This document shows positions 52,216 to 60,737 of a stretch of DNA of 64,000 nt, piece after piece. The stretch is from a virus. The notes beneath the pieces are model-generated. The model did not search any database. It was not told the origin of the DNA and was given only the letters and a program-made list of their open reading frames with translations. Each line of letters begins with the position of its first letter. Position 1 is the stretch's first letter. Position numbers and translations under genes: made by a program. The DNA lies in the IMG/VR virus record IMGVR_UViG_3300033146_000850, positions 62,001-126,000 of that record; one strand, given 5' to 3'.

Positions 52216-52863
52216 TTGTTCAGAGTAAATATTTCATCAAGGGAACGGTTATATTTTAATTTCGCAAAACTTATAATATCTAGAATAAATGATTATGAAA
52301 TATCTTTAGTTGGTGGAGCCAATCGAGAACTATTATTAAGATATTTTAATGGTTCAAGTAGTATCATTCACGATTTAGATTTTACAGTTTTTAAAAATGA
52401 TGGTTCAGGATTAACATCATCTGAATTTAAAGAATTTTCTAATAGATTTAAATATATGGATGATGTAATTCTTGTTGATGATGGGTTGAAGTTTTTACAT
52501 TTTTGTGTTATCGGTAAGAAAGGGACTAAATTTCATAATATAGAATTAGAATTTGGAACTCCTAGGAAAGAGGAATATTATGACACTAGAAAGCCAGATA
52601 TATCAGTTGGTAACGTTAGTGATGATATTCAAAGAAGGGATTTTACAGTAAATTCTATTTACACAATCATAAATAGATTAGAGGATGAATATGTGGTTTT
52701 GGAACAACATCCATTATTGGTTGATATTCAAAATGGTTTTATATCAGATGTTAAATATGGAGTATTAAGAACCACATCTAATAACCCAATGGTTATTTTC
52801 AATGAAGACCCTTTGAGGATTCTAAGGGCTATTAGGTTTGGTTCTTTTTATAAGGAGGTTTAA
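52216..52863 (+). CDS. cca: CCA-adding enzyme, catalytic (head) half of a split gene
   Basis: 215 residues from TTG 52216, six bases after GGGG; an ATG at 52204 overlaps that site. Class II poly(A) polymerase/CCA-enzyme head: VGGANRELLLRYF (about 32-44), HDLDFTVF with the catalytic D53 and D55, LEFGTPRKEEYYD, SDDIQRRDFTVNSIY and, at the very end, DPLRILRAIRF, the motif that normally leads straight into the rest of the enzyme. The ORF stops there. The C-terminal half is encoded at 53076. It adds or repairs CCA ends of tRNAs; both tRNA elements here encode CCA themselves, so repair is the likelier role. Confidence 0.85.
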   Translation: MFRVNISSRERLYFNFAKLIISRINDYEISLVGGANRELLLRYFNGSSSIIHDLDFTVFKNDGSGLTSSEFKEFSNRFKYMDDVILVDDGLKFLHFCVIGKKGTKFHNIELEFGTPRKEEYYDTRKPDISVGNVSDDIQRRDFTVNSIYTIINRLEDEYVVLEQHPLLVDIQNGFISDVKYGVLRTTSNNPMVIFNEDPLRILRAIRFGSFYKEV

Positions 52864-53058
52864 ATGTCATTTAGTGAAAATGAAAAATTCAAATTACTTG
52901 ATGAATATATAACAAGAAAGATAGAAGAATTACGTTTTATGAATTTATATGATATTACAAACGATGATGTTTATAATGCTATAATGGATGTTTATAATGA
53001 CATTTATATCGAAATGACTATGATTAATTATGATTCATCAGAGATGTCTAATGCTTAA
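52864..53058 (+). CDS. small ORF inserted in the CCA-enzyme gene, 64 aa
   Basis: Begins right after the stop of the head half; its ribosome binding site AAGGAGG forms the last codons (KEV) of that half. Acidic helical peptide (DEYITRKIEELRFMNLYDIT), no homology recognised. It separates the two halves of the enzyme and may stabilise the split complex or be the leftover of a mobile insertion. Confidence 0.6.
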   Translation: MSFSENEKFKLLDEYITRKIEELRFMNLYDITNDDVYNAIMDVYNDIYIEMTMINYDSSEMSNA

Positions 53059-53075
53059 TTTATAATGGGGATTAT

Positions 53076-53900
53076 ATGTTTAAACCTACTGATGAATTAA
53101 CATCTGTTGTTAATTCTTTTGATATTAAAATATTGTTTGATAAAGTTAGCATAGAGAGAATAAATGATGAACTTTGTAAAATTTTAATTAAAGGTGATAT
53201 TGATTATTTAATCCAATCTAATTTTATTGGTAAGATTATTCCAGAATATAAAGCATTTGAAGATAAACAATATAAAAGTATAGTTCTTAAACATATAACC
53301 GAAGTTGTGAGATTGGCTAGGAAATATGATGATATTAGTTTAATATTGGCTGGATTATTCCACGATATTGGCAAGGCATTCACAGGGGAATGGTCTACCG
53401 ATAAAAATCGTTACATATATTATGGTCACGAGGATATTTCTTCCATTGTTACATTGAAAAGATTAAAAGAATTAAGATTTTCAAAAAAAATAATTAAGGA
53501 TGTTGTTTTTATAGTGCAAAATCATATGAAAATTAAATTTTTCAATTCTAAAAACCCTAAAAGTTTTATTAAATTTTTATTAACTCATGGTTTAGATAAT
53601 GTTGAAAAATTAATATTGTTCAATAGTCTTGATTGGGGTGGTAAACCGTTAAAAGACCAAATATCGTTAGATGTTAATAATAAGCAAGAGCAGTTGGTTT
53701 CAATGTTTGATAAATATTCTAAAATTATTAAATATTGTAATAATAATTATAAAAAAGAATTAAGACAAATTGGAAAATTGATAAATAAGAATTCAAATAT
53801 AGATGTTTGGCAAAAATCAACAATGATTTTAGGTGAAAAGGTTCAATTCATAATAAATCGGGTTGATGAAGTTGAAAAACCCACAAATATTATTTTCTAA
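53076..53900 (+). CDS. CCA-adding enzyme, C-terminal half with HD domain
   Basis: 274 residues, own ribosome binding site GGGG. It begins FKPTDELTSVVNSFD and continues with KVSIERINDELCKIL (residues 23-37), the neck motif which in intact enzymes follows the RAIRF motif within about 25 residues. Then an HD domain: LKHITEVVRLA, LAGLFHDIGKAF (H96, D97), YGHED (H118), VFIVQNHM. Bacterial CCA enzymes with HD domains repair 2',3'-cyclic phosphate or 2'-phosphate ends. Expected to work together with the head half at 52216. Confidence 0.85.
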   Translation: MFKPTDELTSVVNSFDIKILFDKVSIERINDELCKILIKGDIDYLIQSNFIGKIIPEYKAFEDKQYKSIVLKHITEVVRLARKYDDISLILAGLFHDIGKAFTGEWSTDKNRYIYYGHEDISSIVTLKRLKELRFSKKIIKDVVFIVQNHMKIKFFNSKNPKSFIKFLLTHGLDNVEKLILFNSLDWGGKPLKDQISLDVNNKQEQLVSMFDKYSKIIKYCNNNYKKELRQIGKLINKNSNIDVWQKSTMILGEKVQFIINRVDEVEKPTNIIF

Positions 53901-53914
53901 TAATAAACTATAGT

Positions 53915-53929
53915 AAAAACTAAATAATT
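53915..53929 (+). promoter_or_regulatory. putative late promoter AAAAACTAAATAATT
   Basis: Same 15-mer as at 54933; 28 bp before the 53958 gene. Confidence 0.5.
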
Positions 53930-53957
53930 GTGTGATTAATTATTATGGTAAAATGAA

Positions 53958-54380
53958 ATGTTGAATTTTAAGAAATTCTTATTTGAATCATTTATATCTA
54001 AAGATGTTTTGAAAGAAACAATAAAAAAATTTAATAAACAAGTTAAATTGGACGCTACAGGTTATTATTTGAAAAATGGTAGTTTAGTATTCGCTCTTGC
54101 TATTTTTGAGCTAATAGGTAAAAATGGGGACATTTACGTGTTAGTAGATGATGAGGGTTCACATTTACATTATGTTGTTAAATTTGAGAATTATTATTGG
54201 GATATTAATGGTGGTTCTGGGTTGAAACGTAAAGAGGAGTTTATAACTATTGTAGGTGTTGGTGATTGGTTTTATGTTAATCCCAATGACTCTATTCTTG
54301 ATATTGATAATAAAAATGAAATATTGGAAGTATATTCACAGTTAAAGAATATATATATGAATTTATTAAATAGGGGGTGA
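53958..54380 (+). CDS. hypothetical protein, 140 aa
   Basis: Start ATG 53958. Contains NGSLVFALAIFELIGKNGDIYV and LHYVVKFENYYWDINGGSG, reminiscent of small phage/host proteins with a cysteine-protease-like layout (GNCxxFAxAL ... HxxV ... D), but the Cys position is replaced, so no activity is claimed. Precedes the spanin candidate by 2 bp. Confidence 0.55.
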   Translation: MLNFKKFLFESFISKDVLKETIKKFNKQVKLDATGYYLKNGSLVFALAIFELIGKNGDIYVLVDDEGSHLHYVVKFENYYWDINGGSGLKRKEEFITIVGVGDWFYVNPNDSILDIDNKNEILEVYSQLKNIYMNLLNRG

Positions 54381-54382
54381 TT

Positions 54383-54886
54383 ATGAAATTTATTATATTT
54401 ACAACATTAATTATGTTGTTTTTAGGGTGTTCATCTTTTAGACCTAAAAAGAAATTAAAGATTGCTACCGAGGATTTACGTATTAACTATGTCGAGGTTG
54501 TTGATAAACCTAAACCTATAGCATTATATAAAAACAAATGTATTATTCCATCTGATGGTATATTTTATTCAACTAAAGACCACGATAAATTGGTTAATAT
54601 AATGAGAAAATGTTCAGAGGCTACGTTGGGTATACCTATTCTTGATTCTAAAGGTAACATTAAACGTGATAAAGATGGGAGAATTTTGCGTTTAAAATCA
54701 CACGTAGATATATTGTTGAAAAAATATGAGGATTCAATTAAAATAAATAATAAAACCATTAATGATTATAATAAAATTGTCGATAAATATTATGATGTGG
54801 AAACTGATAAAAAAAGTTGGAGAAGTACAACTTTAGGGTCGGGTGGGGTTATTGTTATATTGTTGATGTTGATTATTATTATATAA
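54383..54886 (+). CDS. lipoprotein with C-terminal transmembrane helix, candidate unimolecular spanin
   Basis: 167 residues from ATG 54383, after AGGGGGT. N-terminal lipobox signal (IMLFLGCSS, Cys about residue 17), a basic then helical periplasmic-type middle (about 20-145, with LKSHVDILLKKYEDSIKINN), and a very hydrophobic C-terminal helix (GGVIVILLMLIIII) ending at the last residue. Lipidated N-terminus plus C-terminal membrane anchor is the topology of u-spanins such as T1 gp11, which join outer and inner membrane and fuse them at lysis. It implies a Gram-negative host. It sits directly before the sheath gene in a late context. Confidence 0.65.
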   Translation: MKFIIFTTLIMLFLGCSSFRPKKKLKIATEDLRINYVEVVDKPKPIALYKNKCIIPSDGIFYSTKDHDKLVNIMRKCSEATLGIPILDSKGNIKRDKDGRILRLKSHVDILLKKYEDSIKINNKTINDYNKIVDKYYDVETDKKSWRSTTLGSGGVIVILLMLIIII

Positions 54887-54899
54887 AAAAATCTCAAAT

Positions 54900-54907
54900 T
54901 ATAAATA
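54900..54907 (+). promoter_or_regulatory. putative late promoter TATAAATA
   Basis: Exact late consensus followed by ATT, 67 bp upstream of the sheath gene; first of a pair with 54933. Confidence 0.5.
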
Positions 54908-54932
54908 ATTATTGTTATATAAGTTGGTTGTT

Positions 54933-54947
54933 AAAAACTAAATAATT
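54933..54947 (+). promoter_or_regulatory. putative late promoter AAAAACTAAATAATT
   Basis: Second of two late-type motifs in front of the tail sheath gene, 27 bp from the start; matches the copies at 50627, 53915 and 60675. Confidence 0.55.
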
Positions 54948-54974
54948 ATTATTTAAACCTAATAGGAGGTAAAT

Positions 54975-57900
54975 ATGAGTGTTAGAACTTCACCAGGTGT
55001 TTATATTACTGAGATAGATAAATCTCTAGGTATGGAGCTTTTGGGTACAGGTGGTATTGGTATAGCAGTTAAGCTTAACAAAGGACCAATAGGTAAACCT
55101 TTCGTTGTCACTTCGGAAAAAGACTTAATGAGTAAAGGTGGTTTACCTATGCCAGGGTTTAATTTGCGAGGTTGGCATTCTGTTGATAATATTTTAATTT
55201 ATGCTGGAAGTGTTGCATTAGCTAGAGTTGAAAAGGTTTCTTTTAGTTCCACTCATAATAATGTTACTCAAAAATTTGAAATTCCTGTAAATACTGCACA
55301 ATTAGGTGTTTGCTTAACAGGGGATACCGTCAATTTTGATTTTAATGAAGAATTACAAATGATGATTAAGAATCGAGAGATTTTTAAAACTACAAATTCT
55401 CAAAATGTTTATGATATTATGAATGAAGATACTGGAATCGATATTGAAAATGTTGATAATTCAATTTTAATTGATAATGATGATAGTTTAGAAACGTATG
55501 CTGAGGATTTATCATTCAATACAAAGGCTAAGTCATTATATAAACTTGCAAATTTAGGAATGACAACAGCTGTAAAAGATGATTTCATTCCAAATATAGA
55601 AAATGGTCAAGTATATAATCACAATGGTAAAATTGTTGATATTGGTAATGATATATATTCTGACCATTACATATTGACCCTCCAAAAAGGTGTTGATACA
55701 ATGGGTTCAGGGACTTTAAGTAGGGATGATGTTGAATTGACACAGTTAAATGGTATTAATACATCATTTACTTCACAGGTTAGAACTGGTTCAGATATGA
55801 ATATATATTGGTTCAGTGGTAACATTTTAGGTTCAGGTAATTTAATTAGGGATAGTTTTAATTATAAACAATTAAATTCCACTAATGATATGACTGGTTT
55901 TATCCAACAAGGGGATAAAGTTGTGATTGATAATATTGAGCGTGAGGTGTCTAGTGTAACACCTGTAGCAATAATGATAACAACTGATGCACCTTCTGAT
56001 TGGAGTGTTTCACAAACAACTTGGCATTATAATAAACAAATATCTGAAAATATAGTAGTTGATAAAGTATTATCAGATACAGAATTGAAAATAACATCTA
56101 TTATTAATAGTACGTTTGATTCTGTATATTATTATGATGGTAGCTATGTTTCTCATACATCGGATGCATCTAGTGAAACAGGTTCCCCATTTCAAATCTT
56201 ATCTACTAGTTCATTCTCAAATGGTGAATATTTATATATTGGTTCAGCTGATTCTTTTAATTCGATTTATTTTGATTTATCAGTTTTGGGTGATAGCACA
56301 ACATCTCCAACTCTTATTGTTGAATATTCAACAGGTGCTAATTCTTGGAGTAATGCGATTGGGATGTTAGATGAAACTAATTCATTTTCTAATAGTGGAT
56401 ATATTTATTTATCATTGGATGAGTCATTATGGGTAGACGATTCTGTTAACGGTGATAATATTAAGTGGATTAGAATTAGCACTGATGCTAACTTTGACAT
56501 CACCGCTCCTGTTGCTAATTATATGGTTCCATCTGTTATACCTACAAACTCAATATGTAATTTCAACTTTTCATATGATGAAGAATCTGGTGTAACAACA
56601 ATAGTTGAAAAAATATATGGTGATTCAGATGACCCAAGTGGAAAAACTATAAAAGGGTTAAATTGTAATTTTTATACTCTTCTTAGAGAAGGTTCAAAGA
56701 TTGTTGTTGATATAAATGGTGTTATTCATACTAGATATGTTGAGAATATTGTTTCTAGAGATACATTGACATTTACAGAGGGTTTAGTTGAATTAATAGT
56801 TGAACCTGCTGATGCAAAGGTATTCACTTATTCTAATTTTTATTTTGATTGGAATGATGCAGTTGTTGGTAAAACAATATATACTGAACACGCAAAGGCA
56901 GATATTGTATATACATATCAGTTCAATAATACACCTGCTGGTTATTTGAGTTATGTTGTTAAATTAGTTAGTGGTAATCTTAATAGAGATGATAAGATTT
57001 CATTGTCTAAATTGAATAGTGATGAATGGAGTATTTATACTAATACTGTAAAAACTATAAAAAACCTTAATAAAGAGGATAATGTATATTTTATATCTTT
57101 AGATGGGTCAATATCATCTCCAGCTACAAATATGTATTTTACAGATGATTCCGAAAGGGGTAATAGTAGAATTAATAATTATAGAGGTGTTGGTCAAGTA
57201 TTATTCTCATCAACAGATACATCTAAATATCTGATGATTGTTGAGTTAATTTCAGATGTTGTTACTGGTGATGAATCACTATTTAAAAAGGGTTGGTTTG
57301 CAACTGATGATTTATCTAGTGGAGATGGTAATTGGGGTACAGATGCAACAACCGAGATTGTTGATTTCATTCACAATTATGAGGATGTTATATTATATGA
57401 ACACGATGAGCATACTGGTGATATGGTTATGGTTAATGAACAAATCGTGGGGTTATCATCTGCAATAAAAGATAGATATACTTATAGTTATTTATTGTTA
57501 AATGATGGTTCAGATAAAGTTGATTATATTGATGTTGATAGTGTGTTGGGTAATAATATAATCGCAACTGAATTTATAAGAGTATGTTCTATCACTCCTG
57601 GGGCTTGGATAAATGATGAAAATGTATCTATTGCTATGTGTGATATGTCTCATTATAATACAGCATTAGTTGAATCTAATGGTATTGGATTTAAAAGCTT
57701 ATTTGAATTTGCACCTGACACCTCTGATAATTCATTAATTGCATTTGTTGTTATTAAGGATGATTTAGTTGTTGAAAAATACATAGTGTCAACTAACCCA
57801 TCTGCTAAAGATGCTCAAGGAACTTCATTATATATCCTAGATGTTATCAATAGAAAATCTGGATATGTTAGGGTTTTATTGAATACTAGCGTTCTTTTAC

Positions 57901-58952
57901 CTAATGAACCTAATGGATATGATATACATTTCAACACCGTTCAGAATGTAAAGTTAACTGGTGGATATTCTAGTAAATCTATTGAATTATATAGTAATTA
58001 TTATTATGATGATAATTCTACTGTTAATCTTTCTATTATTAATGGTTATGTTGAGGATAGCGATGTTATTAATGCATATGAATTATTTAGAAATAAAGAA
58101 GATGTAACACTTGGATATCTTGTTGATGGTGAGTGGGCTGGTAATGCTACAATTGCTGGTAGAATGAGAGATATATGTGTTTATAGGGGTGATAGTGTTG
58201 CTATTATCAGTCCTAGTATTAGTGATATTGTTGGTATCAGAGATTCAGATATAATTGAGCAAAATATTCTTAATTATGTTAATGATAAAAGTCTTGTTGG
58301 TGGGGATAGAGCTAATCAATTTATGGCAATATATGCTAATTGTAAACAAGTTCAAGATGTATTCAATGATACATATGTTTGGATTCCAATTTCTTCGGAT
58401 GTTGTTGGTATCAATAATAGTATTGATGGATACTATGACCCTTGGGTAGCTGCTGCTGGTGCTGAGAATGCTAGTATTAGAAATATTATAAAACTTGGTT
58501 GGAATCCTACAGAGGAACAACGAGGTCGTATATATCCTAATAGAATCAATCCAGTTGTTTATTTTAAAGGTGAGGGTACTTATGTATATGGTGTTAGAAG
58601 TCTATGCTCTTTAAAATCAGACCTTTCCGATTTATATAATAGAAAGACTTTAAATCATATTGAGAAGAACCTTCAAAAATTTATGAGACAGGTTCTTTTC
58701 AAATTCAATGATGGTATGACTAGAGGTCAGGTTGTTAATAATATTGAACCATTCCTTAGAAATATAAAATCTAAAAGAGGATTGATAGATTATAAGATTG
58801 TATGTGATTCAAGTAATAATCCAATGTCTGTAATTGAGGATAATACTCTAGTATGTGATGTCTATTTGAAAATGGCTCATGTTATTGAAAAAGTAGAGTT
58901 ACAATTCATTATAACTAAAGCTTCTGTTTCATTCGAGGAAGCAACATTATAA
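54975..58952 (+). CDS. gp18: tail sheath protein gp18, unusually large
   Basis: 1325 residues, twice T4 gp18 (659). Strong ribosome binding site AGGAGG. The N-terminus has the sheath opening VRTSPGVYITEIDKS, GIGIAVKLNKGPIG and a SVDNILIYAGSVALARV segment. The C-terminal 330 residues carry the sheath core: WVAAAGAENASIRNI, NPTEEQRGRIYPNRINPVVY, SLKSDLSDLYNRKTLNHIEK, QVLFKFNDGMTRGQV, DVYLKMAHVIEKVELQF. About 700 residues of beta-rich sequence are inserted in between, with repeated SG-x-L-x-RD segments (for example GSGTLSRDDV, GSGNLIRDSF, SGNLNRDDKI). The insertions probably form outward-facing domains on the contractile sheath. Confidence 0.92.
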   Translation: MSVRTSPGVYITEIDKSLGMELLGTGGIGIAVKLNKGPIGKPFVVTSEKDLMSKGGLPMPGFNLRGWHSVDNILIYAGSVALARVEKVSFSSTHNNVTQKFEIPVNTAQLGVCLTGDTVNFDFNEELQMMIKNREIFKTTNSQNVYDIMNEDTGIDIENVDNSILIDNDDSLETYAEDLSFNTKAKSLYKLANLGMTTAVKDDFIPNIENGQVYNHNGKIVDIGNDIYSDHYILTLQKGVDTMGSGTLSRDDVELTQLNGINTSFTSQVRTGSDMNIYWFSGNILGSGNLIRDSFNYKQLNSTNDMTGFIQQGDKVVIDNIEREVSSVTPVAIMITTDAPSDWSVSQTTWHYNKQISENIVVDKVLSDTELKITSIINSTFDSVYYYDGSYVSHTSDASSETGSPFQILSTSSFSNGEYLYIGSADSFNSIYFDLSVLGDSTTSPTLIVEYSTGANSWSNAIGMLDETNSFSNSGYIYLSLDESLWVDDSVNGDNIKWIRISTDANFDITAPVANYMVPSVIPTNSICNFNFSYDEESGVTTIVEKIYGDSDDPSGKTIKGLNCNFYTLLREGSKIVVDINGVIHTRYVENIVSRDTLTFTEGLVELIVEPADAKVFTYSNFYFDWNDAVVGKTIYTEHAKADIVYTYQFNNTPAGYLSYVVKLVSGNLNRDDKISLSKLNSDEWSIYTNTVKTIKNLNKEDNVYFISLDGSISSPATNMYFTDDSERGNSRINNYRGVGQVLFSSTDTSKYLMIVELISDVVTGDESLFKKGWFATDDLSSGDGNWGTDATTEIVDFIHNYEDVILYEHDEHTGDMVMVNEQIVGLSSAIKDRYTYSYLLLNDGSDKVDYIDVDSVLGNNIIATEFIRVCSITPGAWINDENVSIAMCDMSHYNTALVESNGIGFKSLFEFAPDTSDNSLIAFVVIKDDLVVEKYIVSTNPSAKDAQGTSLYILDVINRKSGYVRVLLNTSVLLPNEPNGYDIHFNTVQNVKLTGGYSSKSIELYSNYYYDDNSTVNLSIINGYVEDSDVINAYELFRNKEDVTLGYLVDGEWAGNATIAGRMRDICVYRGDSVAIISPSISDIVGIRDSDIIEQNILNYVNDKSLVGGDRANQFMAIYANCKQVQDVFNDTYVWIPISSDVVGINNSIDGYYDPWVAAAGAENASIRNIIKLGWNPTEEQRGRIYPNRINPVVYFKGEGTYVYGVRSLCSLKSDLSDLYNRKTLNHIEKNLQKFMRQVLFKFNDGMTRGQVVNNIEPFLRNIKSKRGLIDYKIVCDSSNNPMSVIEDNTLVCDVYLKMAHVIEKVELQFIITKASVSFEEATL

Positions 58953-59100
58953 TATTCAAAACCCATCTCATTAGATAAAGGCTTCATAAATCAATTCTAA
59001 GTAAAAAATATAATAATCCCTATAGTTACTATTAAATAATCTATATTGTTAAATTATGACTGTTTTACGGCTGTTTTTTGATTGTTTAAAATGTTATTGA

Positions 59101-59856
59101 TTAACCAACAAAGAATTGAGGTGGGAAACTCCATTTATTTTCTAATTCTTCTTCAAGTTCTTTTATTCTATCTGTTGCTTCTTGCCAAATTTGTTGACCT
59201 GTCAATCTTGCCCCACCTGGGAGATTTACACCATCAAATTTTTTAAGATTTTCACCCCATTGTTGTTTAATTAATGCGGTCATATAATGTCTTAACCATA
59301 TATCTTGAAATAAATCTTCGTATAAATCAACATCCTCTAACATATAACATACTAATGCAACACTACCATCACCTGATAGAGGCGTTAGTAAATTTATTTC
59401 GTGTGTTAATGGGTTAAATGTGTAGTTGAATTTTTTACCTATTTTCATATCTACGAGCTTTAACCATTCATATACAAGTTCAACGGTTACTATATCGAAA
59501 CCACCCATTTTACCATAATTCATACCCATAGATTGTCTCATTTGGTAATCAAAAGAAAACATTGTAGATTTATCATCTAAATTTAAATACCATAATACAT
59601 TGATTATTTCTTTAGGTAGTTCATATTTTGTTATATTATGTTTTAATGGTAAGATAAACCCAACTTCTCTATATCCATTATAATGTTCCTGGTTGAACCT
59701 ATAAATAGCCTCACGTGCACGGTCCAAAACTTGTTGAGGTGTAACATCAATTGTTATTATTCCACCAACTGGACGACCAAATATATTATCACCACCTAGT
59801 TTTCTAATACACCAATCTATCAATTCATACATTGATTTAGGTTCTTCCATACTCAT
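59101..59856 (-). CDS. gp13: neck protein gp13-like
   Basis: 251 residues (T4 gp13: 309), start ATG 59856 after GGAG. The opening ELIDWCIRKLGG ... IITIDVTPQQVLDRAREAIYRF ... QEHYNGYREVGFIL matches the family signature RLGAPxINVxxxxxQxxDxIxxALxxYxEYHxDG. gp13 joins the portal vertex to the tail (head completion/neck). First part of a minus-strand trio opposite the sheath and gp15 genes. Convergent with the sheath gene; 148 bp between their ends hold no clear hairpin terminator. Confidence 0.75.
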   Translation of the reverse strand: MSMEEPKSMYELIDWCIRKLGGDNIFGRPVGGIITIDVTPQQVLDRAREAIYRFNQEHYNGYREVGFILPLKHNITKYELPKEIINVLWYLNLDDKSTMFSFDYQMRQSMGMNYGKMGGFDIVTVELVYEWLKLVDMKIGKKFNYTFNPLTHEINLLTPLSGDGSVALVCYMLEDVDLYEDLFQDIWLRHYMTALIKQQWGENLKKFDGVNLPGGARLTGQQIWQEATDRIKELEEELENKWSFPPQFFVG

Positions 59857-59866
59857 TATAAGCTCC

Positions 59867-60127
59867 TTATTCTATTGTTTCAATCCATTTTTTTAAATTT
59901 TTAATTAATTTTTTGGATTTGGGTATATCTAAGTTTGCCCAATCAACAGTCTTTAGTGTTTCGTGTAAACTTTTTTTGATTTTATCAACCATCAGTTTTT
60001 CTTTTCTTTTTTGTTCTGTTAATTTTTTTTGAATTTTGAGTTTTTTAAGTTTTTCTTTCTTTTTTTCTATTAGGATTCTATCAATTGTTTTCTCAAGAAA
60101 TTCCCGTATTTCTTTTTTATCATTCAT
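59867..60127 (-). CDS. small basic coiled-coil protein, 86 aa
   Basis: ATG 60127 after AAGGAG. Nearly all helix, rich in Lys (KKEKLKKLKIQKKL), ending KLIKNLKKWIETIE. No family recognised; lies between gp13 and the Lys-rich 60142 gene, so possibly a head or neck accessory. Confidence 0.6.
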   Translation of the reverse strand: MNDKKEIREFLEKTIDRILIEKKKEKLKKLKIQKKLTEQKRKEKLMVDKIKKSLHETLKTVDWANLDIPKSKKLIKNLKKWIETIE

Positions 60128-60141
60128 AACATATCTCCTTA

Positions 60142-60660
60142 TTATTTTTTCTTTTTAATATCCTTTTTCTTTTTAGTGTCTTTTTTCTTTTTAGTATCTT
60201 TTTTCTTTTTAATTTCTTTTTTAACTGGTTTAACTTTTTCTAATGGTATATTTTCAACACCATCAACAACACCTTCATCAACATCATTAGCAGGTGTCAA
60301 TATTGTTTCTTTTTCACCTAATGTTATAGTGTCTTTTGTTATGTAGTCTGATACTGGTGATTCTTTCATAAATTGCTCAACATTATTTTCTGGTTGAACT
60401 ATTGTGTTGTCTGTTTCTTTTGTTATAAATGTTTCCATTAATTCAACAGGTGTTTTGGATGTTCCAACGTATGAAATATCTTGCTTTTTATTTTTAGTAT
60501 TCGGTATGTATTTTAGATACGAATACTTTGATGCTAATAATTTCTCCTCTTTCTCGGTTAAGATATGAGTTAAGTTTTTAGTCTCATTTATCCCAAACCC
60601 TATTTCGTTACCTCTAAATGTAACATTCAACTTCATTATACTAGAAGTGTTAATAATCAT
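60142..60660 (-). CDS. hypothetical protein with Lys-rich C-terminal repeats, 172 aa
   Basis: ATG 60660 after GGAGG. The first 65 residues are folded-looking (LNVTFRGNEIGFGINETKN, then KYSYLKYIPNTKNKK); the middle is acidic and flexible; the tail consists of KKKKDT repeats. The N-terminal domain resembles small virion or neck-associated proteins only vaguely. The basic tail may contact DNA. Leading gene of the minus unit, with a late-type motif upstream. Confidence 0.6.
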   Translation of the reverse strand: MIINTSSIMKLNVTFRGNEIGFGINETKNLTHILTEKEEKLLASKYSYLKYIPNTKNKKQDISYVGTSKTPVELMETFITKETDNTIVQPENNVEQFMKESPVSDYITKDTITLGEKETILTPANDVDEGVVDGVENIPLEKVKPVKKEIKKKKDTKKKKDTKKKKDIKKKK

Positions 60661-60674
60661 TTCAACCTCCTTTA

Positions 60675-60686
60675 AAAAACTAAATA
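60675..60686 (+). promoter_or_regulatory. putative late promoter AAAAACTAAATA (rightward)
   Basis: Left arm of a perfect 12-bp inverted repeat; reads towards gp15 at 60738. Confidence 0.5.
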
Positions 60687-60701
60687 AATATGTAACAATA
60701 G

Positions 60702-60713
60702 TATTTAGTTTTT
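60702..60713 (-). promoter_or_regulatory. putative late promoter AAAAACTAAATA (leftward)
   Basis: Right arm of the inverted repeat (TATTTAGTTTTT on the plus strand), reading towards the 60660 gene. The start points of the two divergent units would therefore overlap. Confidence 0.5.
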
Positions 60714-60737
60714 AGAATTTATTAGAGGATTATATAT

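Noticed and set aside
58953-59100. Possible bidirectional terminator between the sheath gene and the gp13-like gene
   Set aside because: Only weak repeats (GACTGTTTT / GGCTGTTTT) in the same orientation; no stable hairpin with a T-run.
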